Shown: in pieces, positions 1 through 6,728 of the stretch
Layout of the letters: the number at the start of each line of letters is the position of its first letter
Position numbering within the stretch: the first letter of the stretch is position 1
Assembly (NCBI GenBank): GCA_020427865.1
Contig: JAGQNX010000048.1
Span: 1-11,112, forward strand
From: a candidate division WWE3 bacterium
GTDB lineage: Bacteria > Patescibacteriota > WWE3 > UBA101185 > UBA10185
Direction of reading: 5' to 3'
DNA length: 11,112 nucleotides
Notes under the pieces: model-generated
Databases searched by the model: none
What the model saw: the letters and a program-made list of their open reading frames with translations, nothing else
What the model was told of the DNA's origin: nothing
Made by a program: the position numbers and the translations under genes

Positions 1-101
1 TTACCTGCTATAGAAAAATTAAGCGGTACTCTAGGCAGCGTTATAAGCAAACTTAGAGTAGCAATAATAGATATAAATACTAGCTTTAGATATAATTTCA
101 T
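1..101 (-). CDS. secD: Probable protein translocase subunit SecD, N-terminal fragment (runs off left edge)
   Basis: This short reading frame starts at ATG 101-99 and leaves the window at position 1, so only 33 codons are visible. The peptide starts MKLYLKLVFISIIATLSLLI and continues TLPRVPLNFSIAG. It is one hydrophobic helix (about residues 5-21) followed by an L-P-x-[IV]-P-x-x-F segment. That layout matches the start of SecD proteins in many Patescibacteria: first membrane helix, then the entry into the periplasmic domain. SecD works with SecF and SecYEG to pull exported proteins across the membrane using the proton gradient. An in-frame TAA four codons upstream rules out a longer start. I see no Shine-Dalgarno. 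It lies 32 bp after the winged-helix gene on the same strand and is probably cotranscribed with it. The call rests on a short stretch; another single-helix membrane protein is possible. Confidence 0.5.
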   Translation of the reverse strand, partial: MKLYLKLVFISIIATLSLLITLPRVPLNFSIAG

Positions 102-133
102 ATTTATGGCTTAGCAAAAAAATATTAGCAGGG

Positions 134-715
134 TTATGATAACTTACAAAAGGCTTCTTCGTCACCTAGTAGCATTGTTCTACTTTGGGCCAAAACACTT
201 GTTATAAAATTATCATTTTTACGCTTACGATACAAAAATTCTTCTTCACTTAGCACTGTATAGTGCACTTCTCTTCCGGTCTTAGACTCCTCATCCTTAA
301 TTATCTTTTCTAAAACAGTTAAATTAACATCCCCTATTATTAATAAATCAATATCCAACATAGAAGATTGTCTACCTCTGCTATAAGCTTTGGATAATAC
401 GGCAAATTTTATATCACCTAAGGCTTTTGCGTTTTCTATTATAGCTTTACCCAAACCCATTTCCTTAGACACTAAAGAAAGCAATTCTGGATAATATACA
501 GAATGCGTATTTACTTTGTAATAAACCTTGTTTCCACTAGGACGTCTTTTTAAGAGTCCTATCTTTTGTAGACGCGTTAGTTCTCTACGTACAGCATTTA
601 TTTCAGTACCGACTGAACGTACAAGGGCACGTACATGAAATTCACTGTCTGATTGGGGCAATAATATTTTGAGTAATTTAACTCTTACTGTTGATACAAA
701 AATGTCTTTTAACAT
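134..715 (-). CDS. Winged-helix DNA-binding protein with a degenerate nucleotidyltransferase domain
   Basis: The 193-residue protein has two parts. Residues 1-70 look like an ArsR/MarR-type winged helix: a recognition-helix region rich in Arg (about 38-50) is followed by a wing with the pattern GLLKRRPSGNKVYYKVN. Residues 100-185 resemble the minimal nucleotidyltransferase (MNT) fold. The metal-binding Asp pair survives as D121-I-D123 in LDIDLLIIGD, but the Gly-Ser that normally precedes it is replaced by L-S-K (about 107-109). Catalysis is therefore doubtful. Proteins with this layout occur in Patescibacteria as predicted regulators; their targets are unknown to me. The gene lies 34 bp after the DUF3048 gene and 32 bp before the SecD-like start, so it is probably the middle gene of a three-gene unit. 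No clear Shine-Dalgarno precedes the ATG. An MNT-type antitoxin is an alternative, but no HEPN toxin partner is adjacent. Confidence 0.75.
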   Translation of the reverse strand: MLKDIFVSTVRVKLLKILLPQSDSEFHVRALVRSVGTEINAVRRELTRLQKIGLLKRRPSGNKVYYKVNTHSVYYPELLSLVSKEMGLGKAIIENAKALGDIKFAVLSKAYSRGRQSSMLDIDLLIIGDVNLTVLEKIIKDEESKTGREVHYTVLSEEEFLYRKRKNDNFITSVLAQSRTMLLGDEEAFCKLS

Positions 716-749
716 AACACTTTAGCCAGGGACATTGGCCAATTCAAAA

Positions 750-1952
750 TTAATAAACTACTTGGGCGGTGTTCCTACTTGGCACTATTGAGACCCATAT
801 CTTACCACGATTAAACATTACTTCCTCACCATTTTCGTCGTAATAACGTGTACGAGAATCCAAGTCTTCTTTTAACCAAGTTACATTAAAGGCACTTCCA
901 TCCATAAAAACTATACCGCTACCTGAACCAATCAATGTGTAGTCCAACCTGTTTTTATCATCACCTAATATAGCTTCCTCATCCGCAAATTGAACAATTA
1001 CATTTTTAACTTCTACTTGAGTATTTGTTAGCTCATCTACATGAGTAACAGGATCCCCATTTAAGTCATATCCTGTAAACCGTAAATAACTGTTTGTAGA
1101 AGGGTTGTATTTAAAAAAGGCGGTATAATCACCCTCATACCAAAAATCAATTGTTAAGGGTTTACAAAATGCTTTAGTAATAGAACATGTATCAATTTGA
1201 GGATTGCTTATATCTACAGGGGAATCATCTTTAAATTTCCAAGGTTCAAAATCACGCTTACCTTCCCATCCCAAACCGTACCCATGTTCGCGAAGCGTAT
1301 TCCCGTTGGCGTAGGCAGTATGTTCTGAAGCCACATTTCGAGGATTATCTCTATAAAACGGAGCATTACCCCTACCTAAACTACGAATCTTGAGTGTATC
1401 TATAGCCTCCAATGCCTGAGGAGAATAACCAATATGCATATACATGGCATCGCCAAGTTCTTTAACATAAGTCAAATAATAATGGCGAGAACTTCTTATA
1501 GGACCAATTTTTTCGGGAGTTTCAGATAAATAAAATGCTAAGAATCTAGTAATACCTCCTTCAGCTACTATTTCGTAAACAATATCTGCTTTTGAAATAC
1601 CTGACTGGGGTCTTGCATCTATAAAATTATTAATCATAACGCTTAAAGGTCTAATATCTATCCAAGAAGAAGCTTGTTCAGGGGTATACATAATACCTGT
1701 AATAGGATTCATTATGGTTCTAGGGTCAGCAGGTTTACCTACATTATTTACAACATCTTTAACGGAGGAATCAATGGATATCGAAGAATTTATAATAAAA
1801 AAATAAGCAGCAACGGACAATGCAAGAATAACTAAAGTAATACCGCCCCATACAAAAAGTTTTTTCTTTGGGGATGTTGTTATTACGGGGGAGGTAAACT
1901 CATGAGAGTTAATTGAAGACTCTGTGGGTTTAAGATTGTTAATTTCGTTCAT
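750..1952 (-). CDS. DUF3048 (YerB-like) single-pass membrane protein
   Basis: The 400-residue protein has a short polar N-terminus with KKK at 29-31, one membrane helix (about 32-54) and a large domain predicted to lie outside the membrane. DUF3048 hallmarks are clear. RPLSVMINNF (101-110) leads into ARPQSGISKADIVYEIVAEG (113-132), followed by GPIRSSR (150-156), HIGYSPQA (173-180), and near the C-terminus an RTRYYDENGEEVMFNRGKIW block (367-386). The Bacillus subtilis relative YerB is a lipoprotein reported to contact the helicase PcrA; the biochemical role of the family is not settled. Here a transmembrane anchor replaces the lipobox. C256 and C263 could form a disulfide. The gene begins a minus-strand unit with the winged-helix and SecD-like genes and has the best promoter in the window (TAGACA, 17 bp, TATAAT). 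The family call is firm; the function is unknown. Confidence 0.9.
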   Translation of the reverse strand: MNEINNLKPTESSINSHEFTSPVITTSPKKKLFVWGGITLVILALSVAAYFFIINSSISIDSSVKDVVNNVGKPADPRTIMNPITGIMYTPEQASSWIDIRPLSVMINNFIDARPQSGISKADIVYEIVAEGGITRFLAFYLSETPEKIGPIRSSRHYYLTYVKELGDAMYMHIGYSPQALEAIDTLKIRSLGRGNAPFYRDNPRNVASEHTAYANGNTLREHGYGLGWEGKRDFEPWKFKDDSPVDISNPQIDTCSITKAFCKPLTIDFWYEGDYTAFFKYNPSTNSYLRFTGYDLNGDPVTHVDELTNTQVEVKNVIVQFADEEAILGDDKNRLDYTLIGSGSGIVFMDGSAFNVTWLKEDLDSRTRYYDENGEEVMFNRGKIWVSIVPSRNTAQVVY

Positions 1953-1961
1953 AGTACTATG
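1950..1961. repeat. 12-bp perfect palindrome over the DUF3048 start codon
   Basis: CATAGTACTATG reads the same on both strands and contains the DUF3048 start codon and the predicted transcription start. It could be an operator or RNA-level element, but no second copy was noticed and AT-rich DNA yields such sites by chance. Confidence 0.35.
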
Positions 1962-1964
1962 TGC

Positions 1965-1993
1965 ATTATAGTGTTGGGTACATGGTTTGTCTA
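1965..1993 (-). promoter_or_regulatory. Sigma-70-type promoter of the DUF3048 gene
   Basis: On the minus strand, TAGACA (1993-1988, five of six matches to TTGACA) is followed after exactly 17 bp by a perfect TATAAT (1970-1965). Transcription would start near 1958, leaving only about 5 nt before the ATG at 1952, so there is no room for a normal Shine-Dalgarno. The predicted start lies inside a perfect 12-bp palindrome (1950-1961). Confidence 0.7.
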
Positions 1994-2013
1994 TATTAAA
2001 TTGCAGGAGTATT

Positions 2014-2022
2014 TGCTATCAT
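2014..2022 (+). promoter_or_regulatory. Extended -10 element upstream of the 97-residue membrane protein gene
   Basis: TGCTATCAT matches an extended -10 (TG-n-TATCAT). The hexamer ends 7 nt before the ATG at 2030, so the transcript would start at or next to the start codon. No -35 at normal spacing is convincing. An AAGGG lies within those 7 nt, too close to the ATG to act as a usual Shine-Dalgarno. Confidence 0.4.
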
Positions 2023-2029
2023 AAGGGCA

Positions 2030-2323
2030 ATGTCACTTAATAAATCAGCAAATAAAATACAAAGAAGAAAAAAGCAATTACAAAAAGTACAAAGTGCTGT
2101 AGCACCAGTTAGCAATGTTAAACACTTAAAAAATAGTATAACGACAGAGCAAGTTATGACACCGACAGTTAAAAATGAACATGCATATTTAGCACAGGAC
2201 TTAGCAAAGACTTTGATAACAGCAGTAATATTTATAGCATTAATAATATATATTAATTACTTAAACTACCAATACCAAGACTTGTTAAAACTGTTTAGTA
2301 CATTGAGCAACTTGTTCAAATAA
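2030..2323 (+). CDS. Small basic single-pass membrane protein of unknown function
   Basis: I do not recognise this 97-residue protein. It has a strongly basic N-terminus (residues 5-35 include the cluster RRKK at 12-15 and many Lys), a Thr/Val-rich linker, one membrane helix (about 61-78, ending IALIIYINYLNY), and an amphipathic tail with regular Leu (QDLLKLFSTLSNLFK) that could form a short coiled coil. By charge the N-terminus should stay in the cytoplasm. The layout is reminiscent of small FtsL/FtsB-type bitopic proteins, but the membrane helix is closer to the C-terminus and the coiled coil is very short, so I do not assign that function. The gene fills the space between a divergent promoter region and prfB, and its TAA abuts the prfB stop with no spacer. 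Codon use is AT-rich like its neighbours. Confidence 0.65.
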   Translation: MSLNKSANKIQRRKKQLQKVQSAVAPVSNVKHLKNSITTEQVMTPTVKNEHAYLAQDLAKTLITAVIFIALIIYINYLNYQYQDLLKLFSTLSNLFK

Positions 2324-3325
2324 TTACAATTTAATTTCAGCTTCTATAAATGCAGTTAAATCTCCGTCTAGTACTTTATCAGGTTCAGTGCTTTCGATAC
2401 CTGTACGTAGATCTTTAACTAACTTATAAGGGTGTAGAACATAGTTTCGAATTTGGCTTCCCCATTCAGGAGCAATATAAAGACCCTTTAACTCGCGTTG
2501 GGTTTCTTCAAGTTTTTCTTGTTCCATTATGTACAAACGGGAACGTAGCATTTGCATAGCTTTTTCTCTATTTTTTAATTGGTTACGCTCCTCTTGGCAC
2601 TCTACAACTAACCCTGTGGGAATATGCCGCAAACGTACCGCGGTAGAAACCTTGTTAACATTTTGACCCCCAGGACCTCCCGCTCTAAAAGCTTCAAATT
2701 CGACATCACTAGGATTAAGGTCAACTTCAACAGTATCATCTATTTGAGGTATAACCTCAACTCTACAAAAAGAAGTCTGGCGTAAATTATCAGAGTTAAA
2801 TGGTGATTGCCGTACTAACCTATGAGTACCCATTTCGTTTTTTAAATAGCCATAAGCATATTTACCAGATACCTCCATTTGAAATGTCTTGTAACCTGTT
2901 TCGTCACCTTCATTTATATTTAATACAGTTGTTTCCCAGCCACGGCGTTCAGCATATCTAAGATACATGCGTGTTAAGATGGATGTCCAATCCATAGCCT
3001 CAGTACCACCTTGACCAGCACTTAAAGTAATCACAGCATTTGACTTATCATGACGACCACCTAAAAACAAAGCTAATTCTGCTTTTTTAAATTCATTCTC
3101 AAATTGTGCAAGTTCACCTTCCTCAAATAAGAGTTGCAACATGTAATATTCATCTACTTCTTTTTGAAGTAGCGATAGTTCTTGTGAGATTTCTTTACCT
3201 TTTTCCCAGTCAGACCACACTGTAGGGTCTTCCATTAAACTTTTGAGCTGTAATATACGCTTTTCTTTACCTAATATGTCTAAAGCAGATTTTAACTGAT
3301 CTAGTGATTGTTGTGGATTATCCAT
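2324..3325 (-). CDS. prfB: Peptide chain release factor 2 (RF2)
   Basis: RF2 recognises UAA and UGA in the ribosomal A site and triggers peptide release. The 333-residue protein has the N-terminal helical domain (1-90), the stop-recognition domain with the RF2-specific SPF tripeptide (174-176), and the catalytic GGQ (219-221) in RAGGPGGQNVNKVSTAVRLR. The C-terminus keeps WGSQIRNYVL and VLDGDL. It is about 30 residues shorter than the E. coli protein, mainly in the N-terminal domain. In most bacteria prfB contains an in-frame UGA near codon 25 that requires a +1 frameshift. Here the equivalent region (about codons 14-20) is open, so no frameshift is needed. The gene begins 12 bp after the Clp-like gene, and a -10-like TATACT fills that gap. 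It may be read both from its own promoter and by read-through. Confidence 0.97.
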   Translation of the reverse strand: MDNPQQSLDQLKSALDILGKEKRILQLKSLMEDPTVWSDWEKGKEISQELSLLQKEVDEYYMLQLLFEEGELAQFENEFKKAELALFLGGRHDKSNAVITLSAGQGGTEAMDWTSILTRMYLRYAERRGWETTVLNINEGDETGYKTFQMEVSGKYAYGYLKNEMGTHRLVRQSPFNSDNLRQTSFCRVEVIPQIDDTVEVDLNPSDVEFEAFRAGGPGGQNVNKVSTAVRLRHIPTGLVVECQEERNQLKNREKAMQMLRSRLYIMEQEKLEETQRELKGLYIAPEWGSQIRNYVLHPYKLVKDLRTGIESTEPDKVLDGDLTAFIEAEIKL

Positions 3326-3331
3326 GCGAAA

Positions 3332-3360
3332 AGTATATCACTCAAACACTTCTATGCCTA
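3332..3360 (-). promoter_or_regulatory. Candidate prfB promoter with leaderless start
   Basis: TATACT (3337-3332) lies wholly within the 12-bp gap between the Clp-like stop and the prfB ATG and ends exactly 6 nt before the ATG. A partial -35, TAGGCA (3360-3355, four of six), lies 17 bp upstream inside the Clp-like coding region. No Shine-Dalgarno precedes prfB. Confidence 0.45.
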
Positions 3361-5896
3361 AAGTTACACTATCACCCATAGTTATTTCTTTGGACAAAAG
3401 TTTTACAGCCAAATAAGACTCGACAGAGTCTTCTATTACTCTAGCAATAGGTCGAGCACCATATTTAGAATCAAATCCGCGAGCTGCAATTTCAGAAATA
3501 AGTTCAGAAGTATAAGTTATATTTACACCCTTATCTTGTGCAAGATTTGTTACTCGTTGTAACTCTATGCCTACGATTGCTTTTATTGCGTCTTTTGAAA
3601 GAGGTTTAAACACAATAACACCGCTAAATCTGTTTATAAATTCTGGAGCAAATTTAGACCTAACAGCTAACAATGCCTTTTCTTCTAAAATGTTAAAATT
3701 TGTTTCTTCTGATAATTTTTGAAGTTCTAATGAACCCACATTACTTGTTGCAATTATTATAGTATTTGTAAAATCAACAGTGGTCCCGACAGAATCAGTT
3801 AGACGACCTTCATCTAATACCTGTAAAAAAGCCATTAAAATATTTGGATGTGCTTTCTCAATTTCATCAAGTAATACAAGTGCAAATGGTCTAGAACGTA
3901 CCGCATCGGTTAAAAGACCACGTGTAGATCCATCGGGACTGCCAATTAGTCTATCCATACTATCTATTTGTTGATACTCACTCATATCTAGTCTTATCAT
4001 AGAAGCTACACCCCCAAAATAATTCTGGGCGAGCGCTCTAGCTGTTTGAGTTTTACCGACACCAGTCGTACCTACAAATAAAAAGCTAGCAATAGGTTTA
4101 GTTTCATCTCTAATACCCATACGGGCACGTTGTAAGGATTTAGCAACCTTAGCTACTGCAAAATCTTGACCTATAACCATTTTTTTCATTGAATCTTCTA
4201 TAGTAAGAAGTTTTGCAGATTCATCAGAAGAAACATCTGTAACTGGCACATGCGTAAATGTCGAAATTTCTTGTTCAACTTCTGTGGAGGTTATGCGTGC
4301 TCCTTTATCAGCTTTAAGCACAGTGCGGCGTAGCATTTTTACAGCTTTATCCGGAAAAACCTTATCATGTATTAGCTTTTTAGACAGTTCTACAGTCTTA
4401 ACTAGTGCCATATATGTTATGGTCACGTCGTATTCACGCTCTAAATCTAGAGCAAACCCTTCTAGTACCTTTAAAGTATCTTTCACTGACACTTCACTAA
4501 GCTCTACAGTATTAAAAAGACGTGTAAAAGTACCATTTCCTTCTATGTACTTTCTATAGTGTGCTAAATCAGTTGTAGCTACAAAATGATTAGAACTTTC
4601 TAAGTAAGGAGATAGAATAGAAAAAATAGTACCCATATCATTTTCACCACCACCTGTCGTTAATAGTTCATGAAATTCGTCTAAAAACAAAATTATATTT
4701 TGAGAACCCTGCACATCTTCCATTATGTTTTTAATACGCTCAGCTATAGCAGCTGGACTAGAGGCACCCGCGACTAAAGAGCCAGCATCTACACGTACTA
4801 TTCTTTTAAACTTGAGACCCTCATATTTTGTACCGTGTAATATCTCATTGGCTAGGGCACCAACTAAAAAGGATTTTCCAGAACCGGGCTCTCCTAAAAT
4901 AAGTACATTAGCATTAGAATGTGAATCTAAAAGTTGCGCTACTGTTTCGAGCTCTTTTGCATGTGCTACAAATTTATTATATTTATTACCCATTGCCTCC
5001 GTTGTTACATCTGTAGAAAAACTATCTAAATATTTAGTCACTCTTCCAGTAAGTGTACGATTAACACCCCCCATTTGAGGAACAACATACCCATCCTGCC
5101 AAAAATGACATGTTTCTTTACGCTCTCTATATAACAAAACACCAGAAACTAAAGATTCAATGTACTCCACTTTTAATCCCAATGAGCTAAGTACTATGTC
5201 AGCATTGGGTAAGGATTTAAATAAAACTACAAATAAATGCTCCGCTTCAACATAACGTGTACCAGTACTTTTAGCATACGTATAAGCTTCACGAGACAGA
5301 CTTTGCACCAAAGATTTACTAATACTGGAAGAAAGTGCAGAAACTAATGCAGGTGAAGATATTTCAAGTTTAGAAAGCAAGGTAGATATCTGAGCATCGT
5401 TAAAAAATCTAGACAAATAAGTACTTCCAGAACCAAAACCATTAAGATGCTTTAGTACATTAGGCCTAAAAGCATTAAGATAATTAGATTCAGAAGTTTT
5501 TGCAATTGTAGTTACGGCAAGATTTTTAGAAAAGAAATACCATAGTCCAAACAAAACAAATGGGGTTAATAAAAACCAATAGCTCATGTAATAAACCAAT
5601 AGTATGGGCATAACTAGCCAAAAAACAGGCATAATTAAGACTAATAACATTAACACTATAGAAATTGGTAAAGACAAGAATATAAAAGATAAGCGGACCA
5701 AAACACCAATAAACCTGCCAACCAATGTGTAATCATTAAATAAAGGTACAAATAACAGCTTAATGTTAAGTGTTAATGAAAAGTCATTGTTAAAGAGTTT
5801 TAAGACATTTACACCAGAACGAACTAGTTTTTTAGGAAAACCAATAAACCACCATTTAACAAACAAATATCCATAATTAGGCAGTTCATAATACAT
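3338..5896 (-). CDS. Membrane-anchored Clp/HSP100-like double AAA+ ATPase with unusual pore loops
   Basis: The 852-residue protein has four parts. Residues 1-125 are a membrane module: an amphipathic WW-containing stretch with basic KK (22-23), then two or three hydrophobic helices (about 60-122). Residues 160-260 resemble half a Clp N-domain (VEAEHLFVVLF at 216-226). The first AAA+ ring (about 310-545) has Walker A GEPGSGKS (335-342) and Walker B ILFLDEF (402-408). The second (about 570-852) has Walker A GTTGVGKT (609-616), Walker B LVLLDEIEKAH (673-683), sensor-1 TSN (717-719), arginine finger FINR (753-756) and sensor-2 GAR (813-815). There is no long M-domain. HSP100 ATPases thread substrates through a pore lined by tyrosines. 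Here ring 1 has GASSPAAI where ClpB has GAKYRGEF, and ring 2 lacks the GYVGYEEGG stretch. No ClpP-binding GF/GL loop is visible. The function is unknown; a membrane-bound remodelling ATPase is my inference. Confidence 0.92.
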   Translation of the reverse strand: MYYELPNYGYLFVKWWFIGFPKKLVRSGVNVLKLFNNDFSLTLNIKLLFVPLFNDYTLVGRFIGVLVRLSFIFLSLPISIVLMLLVLIMPVFWLVMPILLVYYMSYWFLLTPFVLFGLWYFFSKNLAVTTIAKTSESNYLNAFRPNVLKHLNGFGSGSTYLSRFFNDAQISTLLSKLEISSPALVSALSSSISKSLVQSLSREAYTYAKSTGTRYVEAEHLFVVLFKSLPNADIVLSSLGLKVEYIESLVSGVLLYRERKETCHFWQDGYVVPQMGGVNRTLTGRVTKYLDSFSTDVTTEAMGNKYNKFVAHAKELETVAQLLDSHSNANVLILGEPGSGKSFLVGALANEILHGTKYEGLKFKRIVRVDAGSLVAGASSPAAIAERIKNIMEDVQGSQNIILFLDEFHELLTTGGGENDMGTIFSILSPYLESSNHFVATTDLAHYRKYIEGNGTFTRLFNTVELSEVSVKDTLKVLEGFALDLEREYDVTITYMALVKTVELSKKLIHDKVFPDKAVKMLRRTVLKADKGARITSTEVEQEISTFTHVPVTDVSSDESAKLLTIEDSMKKMVIGQDFAVAKVAKSLQRARMGIRDETKPIASFLFVGTTGVGKTQTARALAQNYFGGVASMIRLDMSEYQQIDSMDRLIGSPDGSTRGLLTDAVRSRPFALVLLDEIEKAHPNILMAFLQVLDEGRLTDSVGTTVDFTNTIIIATSNVGSLELQKLSEETNFNILEEKALLAVRSKFAPEFINRFSGVIVFKPLSKDAIKAIVGIELQRVTNLAQDKGVNITYTSELISEIAARGFDSKYGARPIARVIEDSVESYLAVKLLSKEITMGDSVTLGIEVFE

Positions 5897-5908
5897 ACTT
5901 ATAGAATA
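5897..5908 (-). promoter_or_regulatory. -10-like element of the Clp-like ATPase gene
   Basis: TATTCT (5908-5903) ends 6 nt before the ATG at 5896, which would give a leaderless transcript. The hexamer 17 bp upstream (AAGCTA) is a poor -35, so this rests on the -10 and its spacing only. No Shine-Dalgarno is present. Confidence 0.35.
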
Positions 5909-5935
5909 CCAAAATTATTAAAAATTAGCTTAGTG

Positions 5936-5947
5936 TATAATTAATGT
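5936..5947 (+). promoter_or_regulatory. -10 element of the TPR-like gene
   Basis: A perfect TATAAT (5936-5941) is followed by 6 nt and then the ATG at 5948, so transcription would start at the start codon. No good -35 is seen at 16-18 bp. The element is back to back with the Clp-like promoter in a 51-bp spacer, so the two genes could be coregulated. Confidence 0.5.
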
Positions 5948-6721
5948 ATGGAAACACTAGACTTAAATGCGAGCAAAGAGACAAGAGAAACAGTGAAAGA
6001 AAGCACACAACAGCTACGTGAAACAGGCAAGATAAATGAAGCTTTAGAGCTTTTTTTACAAGTAATGTTGTGGGATGACGAACAGGGCACAATCAAAGGA
6101 AGAATGGATGTACGAGGGCACATAAGGATTTGTTATTCATTACTTGCCGATAACGGAATCGAGCCCCAAGTCAACAGGGCTAAGGCGTTACAAATAGCTA
6201 ATGAAGCCATAGAAATTGGTGAGGCAGATGCTTCTATAAACCCTGCAAGTATAGCTATACAAAAAGTTCAATTAGCAGGTGCACTTAAAGACATGGCAGT
6301 CAACGCTACAGCTGCAGAACAAGAAACCTTACTAAACGAGGCATTAACTAGAGTCAACCAAGCATTGGAAAACCTACCGGGAACAGAAGCACACAGGGCA
6401 TGGCCACTTAATACCAAAGCTAATATTGTTTTTCAATTAGGTAACACACAAGAAGCACTAGCCATTGTAGAAGAGGGTATACAGGCCCTAAATAACGGAT
6501 ACGCAGCAGAACTACATAACAAAGACGGTCAGATGAAACTTGACGTATGGGAATCGGGTTTACTTTTAACCAAAGCTACGATACTTAATAGTTTGGGCAC
6601 TCAAGAAGAGGCACTAGATTCAGTAAACCAAGCACTGGGCATAAGTAGGAGGAGTGGGTTAGAGCAAAGAATAAGACAAGCAGATGAGCTTATCAAAATA
6701 ATAGAGGCTGGGCAGGAGTAA
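5948..6721 (+). CDS. TPR-like helical repeat protein, cytoplasmic
   Basis: The 257-residue protein has no signal peptide or membrane helix and appears all-helical. At least two segments fit the tetratricopeptide pattern: AWPLNTKANIVFQLGNTQEA (151-170, continuing to about 183) and LLLTKATILNSLGTQEEALD (205-224, continuing to about 231). Weaker repeats lie at 18-40, 77-90 and 129-143. TPR arrays are protein-binding scaffolds, so a partner-binding role is reasonable, but nothing identifies the partner. The gene is divergent from the Clp-like ATPase with 51 bp between start codons, which makes an adaptor role for that ATPase a testable guess. An out-of-frame ATG sits 4 bases upstream of the chosen start; the chosen frame is open throughout. 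The region looks somewhat richer in G+C than its neighbours. The gene ends 7 bp from the convergent TasA-like gene. Confidence 0.8.
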   Translation: METLDLNASKETRETVKESTQQLRETGKINEALELFLQVMLWDDEQGTIKGRMDVRGHIRICYSLLADNGIEPQVNRAKALQIANEAIEIGEADASINPASIAIQKVQLAGALKDMAVNATAAEQETLLNEALTRVNQALENLPGTEAHRAWPLNTKANIVFQLGNTQEALAIVEEGIQALNNGYAAELHNKDGQMKLDVWESGLLLTKATILNSLGTQEEALDSVNQALGISRRSGLEQRIRQADELIKIIEAGQE

Positions 6722-6728
6722 GCTTTAA

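Noticed and set aside
134..715. Winged-helix/nucleotidyltransferase gene as an MNT-HEPN toxin-antitoxin unit
   Set aside because: No HEPN partner is adjacent; the neighbours are DUF3048 and a SecD-like gene.
2303..2319. Hairpin TTGAGC-AACTT-GTTCAA at the end of the 97-residue gene as an intrinsic terminator
   Set aside because: The stem is only 6 bp with a G-T pair, lies inside the coding region, and has no T-run on either side.
3780..5078. Several plus-strand open frames (3780-3974, 4284-4559, 4725-5078) antisense to the Clp-like gene
   Set aside because: They lack recognisable domains or start signals and lie opposite strongly conserved AAA+ motifs, so they are shadow frames.
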